Position numbers and translations under genes: made by a program. A stretch of 64,000 bases of DNA from Malachius bipustulatus (Eukaryota > Arthropoda > Insecta > Coleoptera > Melyridae), in the NCBI GenBank assembly GCA_910589415.1, contig OU342632.1, forward strand, positions 13,581,507 to 13,645,506, written 5' to 3'. Shown here one piece after another: positions 21,511 through 33,576 of the stretch. Under the pieces are notes generated by a model. It saw nothing but the letters and a program-made list of their open reading frames with translations, made no database searches and was not told where the DNA came from. Position 1 is the stretch's first letter. Each line of letters opens with the position of its first letter.

Positions 21511-22472
21511 TAAAATTTTTCCCGATCGACTTAGTAAGGTCCCAGCTCAATTTCCCCACTCACGTTCCACCGATCCGAGGGGCGTGAGGGTGAAAGGGGC
21601 GATTGTAAAGTACGGGATATCGGTTTTTCGTGGTTTGCTCCATCAGTTTTGATCCTACCAAAAAATTGTTCTTCCCAAAAAGTAAGAGCTTTTCAGGCGG
21701 AAGTCAATCCGGCAACTTGTTCGCGAAATATAGCGAATTTTCGTTGCGAAAAAAAGTTCAAATCGTTTGTTCTTGGCCGGTAATATATGTAGAGGGTTCA
21801 GCTAATGTTTTTTAGAAGGGTATTTTGATCTTTTTTAAGGGCCCGTTGGGAGAGGGTGGTGGGACAATTTGGAGAGGAAGGATAGGAGCAAAAGTTCAAA
21901 ATTTCTTAAAACCCCGATAACTCAACTCCGAAGAGGCGTAGCGCAAAAAATCAAACGGCGTTTGTTTTTTTTTGCACGGAATACAATGAACCCTTTTCGA
22001 AGCAACGTTTGCGAAAAATCCGCCGCTTGCACGCGAAACAATAATCTCTATTTTTTTCAAAATGTTTTGTTAGCATGAAGGGAAGGGGTGGGGGAGACAA
22101 TTTTGACCTTAAAAATGTCACGTATATTCCTTCCCCACCCCTTCCCTTCATGCTAAAAGAACATTTTGAAAAAAATGCAGATTTTTGTTTCGCGTGCCAG
22201 CGGCGGATTTTTCGCGAACGTTGCTTCGGGAAAGGTTTATCGTATTTCGGGCAAAAAAAGCGAACGATTTTACGTGTTCTGCCGAGCTCTTCCTTTTCGT
22301 GGAGAACAATTTTTTCGGTAGGATCAAAACTGATCAAGCAATCCACGAAACCGATATCCCGTACTTTACAATGTCCCCTCGCCACCCCTCCCACCACTCG
22401 GATCGGTTAAAGGTGATTGGAGAAATTGAGCTGAGACCTCACTTAGTCGATCGGAAAATTTTTTTTTTTATA
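21511..22472. mobile_element. Fold-back element, GC-richer, with palindromic centre
   Basis: Arms share tttcccgatcgac/gatcgg, agctcaatttc, gatccga and tacgggatatcggttt in opposite orientation. The centre at 22074-22153 is a strong palindrome (catgaagggaaggggtgg... and its complement). Open frames of 111 and 148 codons run through both arms but are mirror images of one another and do not resemble a protein family. Confidence 0.8.
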
Positions 22473-22654
22473 TAGGAGTTCTACGCTTCGAAATATCCAT
22501 AATACCTTACTATAATAATTGAATACCTATTCAAAATATCAAGATAAATGAGGTTTTCAAAAATCATATTGAAAAATATGAAAATCGTTCTCTAGCATTA
22601 AGTTCAATTTACATCAAAGGGCATACGGGGACGGGCCAGGTCAGGTCAACGTGA

Positions 22655-22786
22655 CGTGCATTTTTATTAATAAATGGAGTTGAATCGCTGCATTCACCTC
22701 CTACGGGGACGGGCTGACAACCGACCCGTCACCTTCAGATGTAAATGTTGTTATTCAAACTCAATTTATTAATAAAAATGCACGTC
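22655..22786. repeat. Small inverted repeat
   Basis: cgtgcatttttattaataaa at 22655 is inverted at 22766-22785. Two 'acggggacgggc' direct repeats flank it (22624 and 22702). Probably a MITE fragment. Confidence 0.6.
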
Positions 22787-23490
22787 CACTTTCAACATTC
22801 GCCCTGTTAAATGTAAATGCCGCAAATGTAAAAAATGCCGTTAAATTTAATTGACCTGTAGTATGCAGAATAATATATATTTTTTCGTTATTGTTGAACT
22901 AAATGCTTGCACATTGGTGTGAAGCAAAAATATTTTGAAGTCACTACGAAGTGTCACTTACAGAAAGCACTTGCAAATTGTTATTTCATGATTAAAAATA
23001 ATAATATAAAAGCACACACTCAAGTGTAGCTCTAGAAACAAATATAGACAATGGTTTACACATTAACATAAAATGTTTAATGGGCCTAAATACATCACCC
23101 AGTACATCTGGGATGAACTAATTTACCCCATCCAGATGCTGTAATGTGGGAATGAGGGCTTTCGTCGGCCTCATAATCGTAGATACTGGGGCCGTTTTAC
23201 CGGGATGTTATCCTGGAGTGCCTCTCGTCCGTTCCCTCGATGGAATTTATACGAATGGAGCAAGGGAGTTATGTCCTGGCAGAGGATAATGTGTGTTTTA
23301 GTGCCTACACCCTTATCTTCAAACTCTTCATACTACTACAATAAACGACAATATCTACTTTTAGTACGCATTTGAAAATTTCCAAATTACTTCATTTATA
23401 TTCATATACTGAAATGCTGGATTTGATATCTTGTTTTTTTTGCTGTAGGTAAAAGCAATTTTTTTCTTCTACGCAATGACGTGGGTAAAT
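22787..23490. other. No gene seen; GC-richer block 23085-23290
   Basis: The block contains 'gatgttatcctggagtgcct' and similar unique-looking sequence, with composition unlike its neighbours. It is possibly the 3' end of a retroelement, but no protein motif supports this. Confidence 0.35.
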
Positions 23491-24250
23491 ACAGAGTGTT
23501 TCTTCAATATCGCGAGAAAATTTAAAGACTTTTGTAAAAATAAACAAAAAATTCCTCATAATGGTGTGTCCGGGAATTCATGCACCATTTTTGAGATGAG
23601 GACGTCAAAAAAGATTTTTAAAAGTTTTTTGAAGATATCTCGGGAAACCTTTACACACTCGAGATACACAACTCAGCTTTTATACGTGTTTTATAATAAT
23701 TGACGTTAGTTACTTTTTTATGCTACCAAATTTTTTCATCCGCCAGTGGTGTACATTTTATGATCATGCTTGGCTTTTTGCCCCTAATATTTACGACACA
23801 GGATGTTTTGACATTTTAAAAGCGCATTTTAAACCGCCAATATTTGCTACACAAAAAATATACTCTCAGTCATGACGATTCGTGAACCGTTTTAATGATA
23901 TACCGATAAAAACTGACATTTACGATGAAAAACAAGCTTTGGATGTTTCAAAACATGTGTCGGAAAATGAGAGGCAGATAACTTTTCTCAATCCTAAGAA
24001 TCTCCGCCAGTGACATACCTATGGGAAAAATTTAGTTATCACGAAAAAAAGTAGCCAATATCAATGATAAAACATGAACACAAGCTGAGATCTGTATCTC
24101 GGTTCCTGAGATATCTTCAAAGAGTTGAAAAAGCTTTTGACAGCCTTTATCTCAACACGCGGTTCTGACACATGTCAATGAGAAATTTTTTGTTAATTTT
24201 TGACCAAAGAATCTGTCCTTGTATTTTTCGGAATATTAAAGAAACACTCT
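23491..24250. mobile_element. Fold-back element, ~210-bp arms
   Basis: acagagtgtttcttcaatat at 23491 is inverted as aatattaaagaaacactct ending 24250. The arms also share gatatctcgggaa/ttcctgagatatc and a 'ctcgagatacaca' region. The interior holds 'ccgccagtgg' blocks like other elements here. Confidence 0.8.
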
Positions 24251-24888
24251 TTACCTTAAATGACTTTCCAGGTCTCTACCAAATATTCCTCGGATGAAAC
24301 TAAGTCGATTTAAGTCAACTTATCTTAGTCCAAAGTTACTTGGTTTGGCCGCTAGGAGATATCAAAGCGTCGATTCTTAAATTGTTATTTGATTTAAAAA
24401 CTTAAACTGCTGAAGCGATTTAAGACGAGGCAATATGGAAGCTGAATTATAAGGAAATTTATCCACACCTATTTTAGGAGGCACAGTTAATTAGGTGAGA
24501 GCGAGAAATCTACGAGAAAATATAAATGGATACGTCCATGATGGTGATCGTTGTTACTACTAGAATAGTCACCAGGTCCAATAATTTTAGAATTGAAGAT
24601 CCGAAAAACATAAATGAACATTAGAGCAATTTTATAAGTTTATTTTTTGGAATAAATTTACCAGCTTTACAATTTTATTAATTTTAGATTTAAATTTGTC
24701 TGTCAGTTTGACAATCACCTTATTTCTTGGATGCACGAGTCAATGAACCAGGCAACCCTTCGGTCAGTAAACAAAGGGTACCTACCTATAATATTATCAT
24801 CTTCCAAAGAGATATGGTTTCTGTGCAGCATGTGGCTAGATTGGTCGTATGTATAACATCACTCACAATTTAGTTTGCGGAGTATTGA
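24251..24888. other. No gene seen
   Basis: No recognised feature; ends where the LINE reverse transcriptase begins. Confidence 0.4.
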
Positions 24889-26263
24889 TATTTGATAAAT
24901 AGTTGTTTTACTCAGGGAATTTTTCCAGACGCCTTCAAGTTTGGGAAAATTTTGCCTCTACACAAGAAAGACGACTTAGAATCGGTGAGTAACTATAGGC
25001 CGGTTTCCATTATTGTTATTTTTTCAAAGGTGTTTGAGATTCTGCTAAAGAACAGACTATACAACTATTTTGAAAAGTTTAGATTACCTATTACATCCTG
25101 CCCAATTCGGGTTTCGAAAGAACAAGTCGACAGTCAGAGCTCTTCTGGAGATCGTGGAGAGCGTGGTGCGGGGCTTTGAGGAGCATAAACATTCTTTGTT
25201 GACTATGTGCGATCTTTCGAAGGCTTTTGACTGTGTCTCTCATAGGATCCTGATACAGAAGCTTGAATGTTATGGCGTTAGAGGTGTGCCTTTGAGTTTG
25301 GTTGGGTCCTACTTGAGCCATAGACAGCAGTCTGTTTATATAAGTGGAAATAGGTCCGGGTTGAAGGAAATTGAACATGGTGTTCCTCAGGGCTCTGTTC
25401 TGGGACCGCTACTGTTTGTCATATACATCAATGACCTTTGTTACTACATGCACGAAAAATGTGGGGTTGTGCTCTTTGCGGACGACACGTCCTTTTCCTG
25501 CTCCGGGGGTGAGTGTTTCGGAGCTGATTAAGTACTCGAATACTGTACTGGCAATGGGAGAGGAGTGGTTTTCCGCAAATAGGTTACAGCTAAATAAAGA
25601 TAAAACTCAGAGTTTGATTATTTCTAGTAACAGTACCATCAGTACGGGCAAGCACTCAGACTGCTTGGAGTCTCGCTTGATGATTCTTTAAATTGGACAT
25701 GTCATATAAATGAATTAAGGAGGAAGCTAGCAAGCATACTGTTCTTGCTCAGACAACTCCGGAAAGTCCTGAGTTCATTTATGTTAACGAACATATATTT
25801 TGGACTATTCCATTCTTTGGTCAGCTATGGAACTACTTTATGGGGCAACTCGATTCATTCGATTAAGGTGTTTAGACTACAAAAACGTGCAGTGAGAATT
25901 TTGGCTGGGGCCGGGTGTAGGGATCATTGTCGACCTTTATTTAAAAGGCTCAAAATTTTACCACTCCCGTGTGTCTATATGCACCAGACGCTAACGGAAA
26001 TTCACGCAAGGAGAAGTTGTTTGTCAAAGGTGGCTGATGTCCATCAGTATACGACGCGCTCTGTCACAGAGGATCTGTTACTTGAACCCCGCTACAGGCT
26101 GGTTAAATCAGAGAGGAATTCCCTTGATATAAAAATCTACAATGTATTGCCTACACGGATTAGACTCATGAATAATGACTGTTTTAAGAATTACATAAAG
26201 CAATTACTGTTACATCACTGTTTCTATGATGTGGCTGAGTTTTTAAAAACAGATTTTGTGTAG
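24889..26263 (+). pseudogene. 5'-truncated LINE reverse transcriptase (Jockey/CR1/L2 group)
   Basis: The RT domain runs collinearly through four frame segments. The first is FPDAFKFGKILPLHKK and NYRPVS (24892-~25085). The second has [32 protein letters not shown] and the catalytic FADD (~25085-25505). The third contains LNKDKTQ (~25505-25690). The fourth contains LGVSLDD, then a post-RT 'thumb' with RLQKRAVRILAGA (~25690-26263). Three frameshifts inactivate it. There is no endonuclease, because the 5' end is missing (an in-frame stop at 24886 marks the limit), and no RNase H. The 3' end has AATAAA then a (TATC)n tail, typical of LINEs that end in short tandem repeats rather than poly(A). Confidence 0.85.
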
Positions 26264-26433
26264 ATGTTAGTTGCCTAGTATCTGTCTATATATTTTGTGT
26301 TTACTTCTGTGTTTTTGTAAGTGTATGTTTGATGGCGTCTGTGTATTACAGACACTTTTTGTCAAATTCACTTATAATTTATAATATGACTTGCTATACA
26401 CCATTTTTATATGTGTAAAATAGTTAAATAAAG

Positions 26434-26516
<83 letters not shown>

Positions 26517-26529
26517 TTATCTATCTATT
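26434..26529. repeat. (TATC)n tail of the LINE
   Basis: About 24 units with a single variant near 26516, starting 7 bases after AATAAA at the LINE 3' end. Its position shows it came with the LINE, or expanded from the LINE tail. Confidence 0.92.
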
Positions 26530-26709
26530 GCCTCGGCTTACTTTGGGATTACTGCTCCCGATAAGTCGGTCGAAAAATCGCATCTTGTGCAAATGCTCTT
26601 ATGGAAATATTGGTCTTTGATACACAATTAATTTTATCTAAATGGGATTCTTAAGATTTACAATTTATTAAGGGATTCGTGCAGATCATTCACAAAAACA
26701 CTAACAGCC

Positions 26710-27141
26710 AATATTATAAAGGCTCATTAGGCTAACGGGCAGATTTCTGTACTCGTTTTTAAAGCTAATATCGACGTCAAATGACTTTTATTAACATTTT
26801 TGGAATTCCTTCCATGTCAAGAATAGATAAATTAAAAAAATTCCACTTAGACTCGATACCTTCTTCAGAAATGGCCACATAAATCTGCTCGTTAACTTAA
26901 TGAGCCTTTATAATACCCGCTGTAACAGTTATAGTGGGTATTATAAAGGTCTATCAAGTTAACGGAGATTTCTCCGGTTGTTTTCAAAGCTAATATTGAC
27001 GTCAAATTACTTTTATTAACATTTTTGTAGGTCCTGTATCGCCAAGAATCACTTAATTGCTATATTTTTCACCCAGAGTTGATACCTTTCTAGAAACGGC
27101 CCCAGAAATCTACCAGTTAATTTAATGGGCCTTTATAATAT
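26710..27141. mobile_element. Two tandem copies of a ~205-bp MITE
   Basis: Unit 1 (26710-26916) and unit 2 (26937-27141) are direct copies: attataaagg at the start, agctaatat(c/t)gacgtcaaat, ttattaacattttt, ccttctt-agaa, and ttaat-ggcctttataat at the end. Each unit is bounded by inverted 'tattataaaggctca' ends. The 20-base linker (cgctgtaacagttatagtgg) is itself partly palindromic. Confidence 0.8.
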
Positions 27142-28175
27142 TCGCTGTTAATCAAATAAGTTTTTGAAAAGCATAATTTCTGAAAAAGGTTTCATCAAAT
27201 AATTCAAACGCGAGGGCGACACAACAAAATTTCTGATAAAATAAAATCAACAATTTGTAGACCAAGTTTAGGAGTTGAAACGTAGAAAGCATCTTTGAAA
27301 AAGCTCTAGGTCATAAAAAATATTATTTTAAAAATTATTCCCCTGAAAAGCATATTTGAAACAGGATAAATGGTTCTCGCAATAATTGAAACACGCAACT
27401 CCAACTGATGTTGCTTTTAATTTCCATGTTGTCTTCTTGGACGATGTTGATCAAGATGTCCATACACGATCTCATGAAATGTTGGTCAAGATCTTCTCAG
27501 AGGACGTCAGTACTCAAGAAGTCTTGTTTTCAATCAAATAATCTAGTTCCTACCAGCAACAATTATTGTTACTTCTGATAATTATTATTTCTGGAATCAG
27601 AAATATTCTTCCATTGATACTTTTTAGTTTCTAGACTTATTATAGAGTTTCGTTCCAAAATACTTCTTTTCCAATTATTAAATCAAATTTCAATGACAAT
27701 TTTACATTGACTTGAAATTTAAATTTTCGACAGTCTGGAACTGAGGATAACAGTTGGCTTGCAGACTTGACTTCCGTCTACAGATTTGACTATGAAATAT
27801 ACCTACTTAGAATAGTTGCTTAATTTTATTTTCAAGGAAGTTTTGGTGGGTAGTAGTAAAACAAGCCTGCAGCCTCTCATCCCTATTAGTTAAAATTTGC
27901 ATTAACGGAGCGACTCTATTAATGGCGCCTTATCTCTGGAGAATATCGACATTATGAAGCCTTTGATACTAAGCACTCGGCGTAATATTTAAAACCTGCT
28001 AACTATTAAGTGTAAGGTAAATAACTTCGTATGCTAAACCTGCACTAGCTAGACTCTTTATACCTATGAGAAATCTTGTGTCTAAATACATACATCGGAC
28101 TATTTAATAGGCAGATTTATAGCAGAACGATGCCATAAAATCTCATAAGATTTAATAATAAACAAAAATCAGAAA
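27142..28175. other. No gene seen
   Basis: One kilobase of AT-rich sequence without recognised features. Confidence 0.4.
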
Positions 28176-28778
28176 AGCTACGTTTTCCTAGCTGCGTCAA
28201 ACGCGAGCGCAAAACGCCTGCGGTACACGCAGGGCGATTCACGCAGTGTGGGTTGCGTGAACAGTGTTTTCCAACTTGCGCAAATCAGTTCAAATTAAGA
28301 CGTATTATTTATTTGGTAATAATATTATGAGAAAAGGAGTTCTTCTAGATCTCATTACGATGAAGAAGAAGTATTTATAGTTCCTTGTTATAAAGAACTT
28401 TGTTGAAAAAAGACAAATTTAGTGAATTTAATTCGATTTTTTAAACCCTTATTTTTGTAGTCTTTTAGTTTTACATCGTATATTATGAGTAATCCAGACC
28501 AGTTCAAAGAACAGTTAATATTCAGCTGCAGAACATCTTGGTTGAGGTTCTTTGCCTGATTCAATATTAAAATAAAAAAAAACAAAAACTTCCGCAATGC
28601 GTCGCGTGACTGACTGCTCTCGGGGCACAGCCGACGTTTCACGCGAGCGCACACCGTCCAATGCTGCGGAGCACGCACTGTAGGAAAACGGTCCTATTTA
28701 AACCATACATGAGCAGTGTTGGGCGTGTTACGCGTGCGTCGTACGCAGTGCGATATACGCAGCTAGGAAAACGTAGCT
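28176..28778. mobile_element. 603-bp element with perfect 22-bp TIRs
   Basis: agctacgttttcctagctgc at 28176 is exactly inverted at 28757-28778. Subterminal GC-rich blocks full of 'acgcgagcgc' and 'cgcagtg' occur on both sides. The interior is AT-rich and has a 96-codon frame without family resemblance. This is a non-autonomous DNA transposon; superfamily not assigned. Flanks allow at most a 2-3 bp A-run duplication. Confidence 0.8.
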
Positions 28779-28848
28779 AAAGCTTTCAGAATTTTCCTGA
28801 GCCAAGTGTAATGAATTTTTACTTTCAGGTACCTACGCATAGGTACCT

Positions 28849-29202
28849 GTTGTTGTTGTTGTTGATTGTTGCTAGATACGGAAATCGGATTTTAGGTCCC
28901 TGATAGCCATTTAGGCTTATTGTATCTTTCCGTATCTATTGGTTCTTGGCTATTCAAATAAGTCTGTATCCTTCACAAGGTTCAGAAGTTTGCTTGCCAG
29001 GGTTTTCCCCGACATCATGTCATTGGTATTGTTCTCCGTGATTGTGTGTCGGGATCGATTGAGTGCTGGGAACTCAAAGATAACATGGAAAGCCGTTTCG
29101 TCTTCCTCATTGCATAGTCTGCATGCTGGTTCTCCATTGAAGATACCCAGCTTCTTCAGGTGTTGTCTCAGGTGGCAGTGTCTTGTAAGAAGTCCCACCA
29201 CT
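28849..29202 (-). pseudogene. 3' end of an R1/I-type LINE with C-terminal zinc knuckle
   Basis: Reading on minus: GLLTRHCHLRQHLKKLGI, then CRLCNEEDETAFHVIFEFP, then LLNLVKDTDLF. It matches the end of the LINE at 60281-61629 almost residue for residue, with the last Cys of the CCHC motif changed to Phe. It is severely 5'-truncated. The 3' end carries a CAA-rich tail. Flanking gcataggtacct (28837-28848) and gcgtaggtacct (29203-29214) look like a 12-bp TSD with one mismatch. Confidence 0.8.
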
Positions 29203-29214
29203 GCGTAGGTACCT

Positions 29215-30199
29215 ACCTGTAGATAAGAAAATACTCTTATTTTTCATTGTATAAAAATATTTCGCATCGAGTGTATAACCAGAGTTTTTTTGAAGACTGC
29301 TTGTTGTATTCGACTATTAAAAGAAAGTACTTCAAAAATTATTATTTCAACCCGTTATTAAAAGGATATTGCAAAGAAAACTTCCCACCCTGTATAATAT
29401 GCAGATATTCATAGTTTGTTCCCCTTAAAAGTACAGACCCGGAAACTGTAATTAAATCAAGGTAAAATGCTATCTCCTGCTTTTATTTTATAAGTCTTGA
29501 AATAAAGCTTAAGTAGGTAGATCCTTCCCTATCTGAGAGACTCATTAACGTAGATTTTTCCTTACATTATGTTTGTAATCAACTGAATAAATATCAGGTT
29601 CTTTAGGGGGAATTTTTCATGAAAATAAGGATTTACTTGCACTCCAGAGAACCATTTAAAACAAAATACAATTTTCAGCTGGAAATGAATAATAAATTTA
29701 TGAGTAAATTATGTTACACAAAGGATTTACACATTACCTTTTTGCAGAATTACCTTTTAAGTAGATTCAATGAACAACTACTGCACATTTACGTTAAGTA
29801 CCTGTCTACTTAAATATTTGTAAAAGAAGATGTAAGAGTTCATGAGCTGCATATTTTAATACGTATGTCTATGCGTATTTTAAAGCAAGTTTTTGAACTT
29901 AAACTTAGTATCTCATTGGTATAGGGAGTTTCAAACTCATTGTTAAAAACTCTAGGTACTGCGATATTTTTCGTTGCAAGCAAGTCGAATCCACCGTACA
30001 ATTTTTATCATTAGGTAACTGATTTGTTTCGAAAATTTCAACTGTTTTCGAACGTGTATCAAAAACGGTTGTGAATTAAAAAAATAACCCTATAGGTTAG
30101 AACTTTTAGACAAATTTATGAGCTTTTATTTAGTGTGGAAATTTTTACCCTACGACGCACCGTTTTTGAGATATAACTAGAAACCCCAAAATTAGGATG
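29215..30199. other. No gene seen
   Basis: AT-rich; a block near 30060-30190 (caaaaacggttgtgaatt, acgcaccgtttttgagatat) resembles pieces of fold-back arms (compare 19320-19400) and is probably a fragment of one. Confidence 0.4.
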
Positions 30200-30479
30200 C
30201 TTGATGATAAGTATGAGGTTAAATGATATCAAAAAGCGATGGAACGGACGATGCTTAACATCAGTCTTAGGGACATAATAAGAAAGGAAGAAACCCGACA
30301 AAAACCAAAGTCGTAGATATAATAACATACATGTATTGCTGAATTGAAATGGCAATGAGTGGGACATGTAGCTAGACACGATCAATCGAGGTGGACGTCT
30401 AAGCTGACACATTGGCGACCAAGACAAACCAAGCGTGGCGTAGGAAGACCGCAAAGAAGATGGCTAGATGATATAAAAA
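30200..30479 (+). pseudogene. RTE-like LINE C-terminal part, first piece
   Basis: One frame gives QKAMERTMLNISLRD, then ELKWQ-VGHVARHDQSRWT, then THWRPRQTKR, GRPQRRWLDDIK. This is the usual tail of insect RTE-like LINE proteins. Four in-frame stops are present. The reading breaks at 30480, where copy B of the Helentron-like element begins, and resumes at 33271. Confidence 0.75.
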
Positions 30480-32040
30480 CCTTCTTGCGCATCAATCGCA
30501 GAAACAGTGTATTTTTATGCGATTCAACTATGAAAATTTTTGCCGCCTTTTAAATTGGCTTTCTGAATTTTTCAATAGTCAGGTCGAATTTACGTAGTGG
30601 TTTACTGTGATTTCATTTCATTTCGTTTGAAAGCGTGCCATAAAATAGATTTTTATACATAATAAACCAAAAAAAAAATTGACAAAATTTAACAATTTCG
30701 TCTCTTGTCCTATATACCCGCCACTGACTAACTTTAAAAAGTTACAGAGGCGAGTTCTGAAAACCGAACATTTGAAATTTTAGAGAAATAAACATCATGT
30801 AAAAAAATTCGAAAAACTCCGCCATTTCTCTTATTTGCTTCTTTAAATTTTGGAGAGTTACAAGCTATTAGTGTAGTTGTCTACTCCGAAAATTTCAGGT
30901 AAATTCCCTCAAAAATGTGCTCATAATCAATTAAAGAAATTTAGCCATTTTTACCATTTTCTTATCCACGCCACTAGCTTGCTGATGAAAATAATAAAAA
31001 TTTTATTGCATTAATTCAAATTTCAAATCATTTTAATCCAATCTTGTTAATACAGGTTTGTAGGAGTTTTTATTTTCTGCAATTGGGGTTGGCAGGAGCA
31101 GTCATATCTGCATGGGTGGTCCCACCCGAGCCGAGCGCGATGAAAACGGTGCGCTGGTCTGGTGCTGGTGCTGGTTTTAAATCAAGCAGTCCCGGGTCTG
31201 AATATTACATTCAATCGTTAAGTTATTAGACAAGCCTTTAATTGTCATCCTCATTATTTTGTTGTGAAAAGTTTTCTTTCTATATTGCTTATACAGGGAC
31301 TAAAAAAAAAAATAGCCTTTTTCCCTAAAATTCAAAAAGCCGCCATTTTGAAACGGCTCGATCGATTTTGCTCAAAAATGCAATACCAGACCACTACTTG
31401 TGGATAATGTCTTCCTCCCATAAAAATTTCAGCCTCCTAGATTGAAAACTGCTACCAGAAAACCGTGCCAAAGGACCGGATGTTTCGAAATTTTAAAGGA
31501 CACCCTGTAGAAGTAACGCGACTTTTGAAAAATTTTTCAACGAAAATTTAACGTCATCCCAAAGTTTCACAAGAGTAAAAAATTTCTTCCACTAATCTTG
31601 AAAGATGAAGCTACTAGAGCGTTTTTAAAATTTTAGAGAAATTTACATCATGTAAAATAAATTTAAATATCTCCGCCATTTTTTTTATTTGATCCTTGAA
31701 ATTTTTGAAGATTAAAGAGTATTAGTATAGTTGTCTACTGTAAAAATTTTAGTTCAATTCCTTCAAAAATGTGCTCAAAAACTGTTATAGAAATTAAGCC
31801 ATTTTCACTCTTTTCCTACCCACGCCACTGGCTTATTAATGGAAAAAATTCAAATTTTTTTGCATTAACTCAAATTTCAATTAATTTTCTTTCAATCCTG
31901 TTAACTTGATGTGAAAGTTTTTTTGCCATCTTGCTCATACAGGGATTCAAAAAATAGTAAATTTTCCGCAAAATGAATTTAATGAAAAATAATCCGATTT
32001 TTTTTTGGGAAAACTCCACCTACCTACAAAAAAAAAAAAA

Positions 32041-32118
32041 GAATGATCCTCTCGTGGATGCGAACCCACTCCAACAGTTAGCTAGTCAAGGATGTAACAA
32101 ACTGAGCCACACGGTGCG
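32041..32118 (-). mobile_element. tRNA-like sequence, probable SINE head
   Basis: On minus: GTGTGGCTCAGTTTG (A-box-like), then GGGTTCGCATCCC-like GTGGGTTCGCATCCAC (B-box), then GGATCATTC followed by a T-run. Spacing suits a tRNA-derived Pol III head. It lies inside copy B and is absent from copies A and C, so it inserted later. Too degenerate to be a working tRNA; a tRNA pseudogene is the alternative. Confidence 0.5.
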
Positions 32119-33056
32119 TTTCGAATTTGTAGTGATGATGGGGTAGATATAATGTAGTACGTCAGGTACCTACATCTACTCATTTTATTTTTTAAACTGG
32201 TCATATCTTAGTTATTAAAAAACCAATTTGAATACTTTTTTCACCTGCATGTAGGTGATTTAATTGTCGTTGCGATTGCTCTTCTAATTTTCAGAACCAT
32301 TCATAATTGAATGTGAAAAAAAATAAAAAAGAAATTGCGAACCATTTCATCGATTTAATAATTTTATATAAGTGTAAGCTAATTTTGCACAAGCGAAAAA
32401 CTTTTTTGTTTTTCGTTTAAAGTGCTACATTAATCGAGGAGAATTGAAGCTAAGACATCAAATTATATGTTAAAGCAAAAAAAAATGGAAAATTTCGGTT
32501 CAACTTCTTCAAAAATGGACTCATAAACGGTTATAGAATTGACACATTTTCACCCTTTTTCCTACCCACGACACTGGCTTATTAATGGAAAATATGCTAA
32601 TTTTATTGCATTAACTCAAATTTCCAATAATTTTCTTCAAATCCTGTTAATTTGATTTCAAAGTTTTTTTGCCATCTTGCTCATACAATGGTTCAAAAAA
32701 TTGTCAATTTTCCGTTAATGTTCAAAAAATTCAAATGGCCGCCATTTTGAAACGGCTCGGCCGATTTTGCTCAAGTGCAATACCAGACCACTCCTTGTGG
32801 ACATCTTACTCTCACAAAAATTTCAGCCCCCTAGATTGAAAACTGCGGCCAGAAACCGTGCCTCAAGGACCGGATTTGGGGAACTTTGAAAGGACACCCT
32901 GTAGAAGTAACGTGACTTTTGGATTTTTTTTCAACGAAAATCTAAAGTCATTCCCAAGCTTTACAAGAATCCAAAATTTCGTTCACTAATCTTGAAAGAT
33001 AAAGCTACAGGAGCGTTTTTAAAATCGAAAAATCGTGATTTTGGAGAAATAAATAA

Positions 33057-33060
<4 letters not shown>

Positions 33061-33134
<74 letters not shown>
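33061..33134. repeat. (AT)n microsatellite in copy B
   Basis: 74 bases of pure AT repeat at the same relative position as in copies A and C. Confidence 0.95.
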
Positions 33135-33136
<2 letters not shown>

Positions 33137-33270
33137 TGGGCAGGTGAATTTTGGAAAACCACTTTTTCGTGATCTGGGGGTCATGATCGGTGGACATTTG
33201 ATGAGTTTGGGTGATTTTCGAAAAGTGATGTCGTCCTCAATAGTGTATTTTTTTGTTAAAAAATACACTA

Positions 33271-33410
33271 AAACAACAAGCAGTATTATAGTGGTGGTAG
33301 TTTCAGTCGGCACAAGATAAGACAGCATGGAGAAACATGAAGAAGGCCTCTACATCCAGGAGCGGACAGCAGAAAATGACTAAGCCAGAAGAAGAAGAAG
33401 CAGTAGGTAT
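33271..33410 (+). pseudogene. RTE-like LINE C-terminal part, second piece
   Basis: Reads TTSSIIVVVV, then SMEKHEEGLYIQERTAEND before a stop, the standard last residues of this LINE type (compare the usual 'GE-YIQQRT' ending). With copy B removed it follows directly on WLDDIK at 30479. One in-frame stop precedes SMEKHE. Confidence 0.7.
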
Positions 33411-33576
33411 GTACAATATATACATAGTGTTCGATTTAAAAGCGAGTGGTGCTCTTATTTCATCTACAAAAGGGTCATCAAGGGTCATCTACAAAAACCT
33501 TTAGCTGTAAAATTTTGTGCCCCTAAACAATATGGTTTTTATATTAAAAATCCAAAGTATACTCAAACGATCATCA

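Larger units (their letters stand above)
30480..33270 (-). mobile_element. Helentron/DINE-1-like element, copy B, inserted in a LINE
   Basis: Same termini as copy A, in inverse orientation: the hairpin end (ccttcttgcgc...cgcagaa, then AGTGTATTTTT) is at 30480, and the palindromic TAGTGTATT end finishes at 33270. Contains (AT)n at 33061-33134 and tandem 'cgccactggcttattaat' units (near 30717, 30970, 31820 and 32570), one more than A or C. It also holds two insertions of its own: a GC-richer stretch at about 31055-31260 and a tRNA-like stretch at 32041-32118. It splits a LINE frame at a T/A-run without an evident TSD. Confidence 0.7.

Noticed and set aside
21869..22475. Frames of 69-148 codons with Cys/Phe/Arg-rich text
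   Set aside because: They mirror each other across a palindrome, as expected from inverted arms without coding function.
26434..26529. CRISPR-like array
   Set aside because: It is a pure 4-base microsatellite at a LINE 3' end, without spacers.
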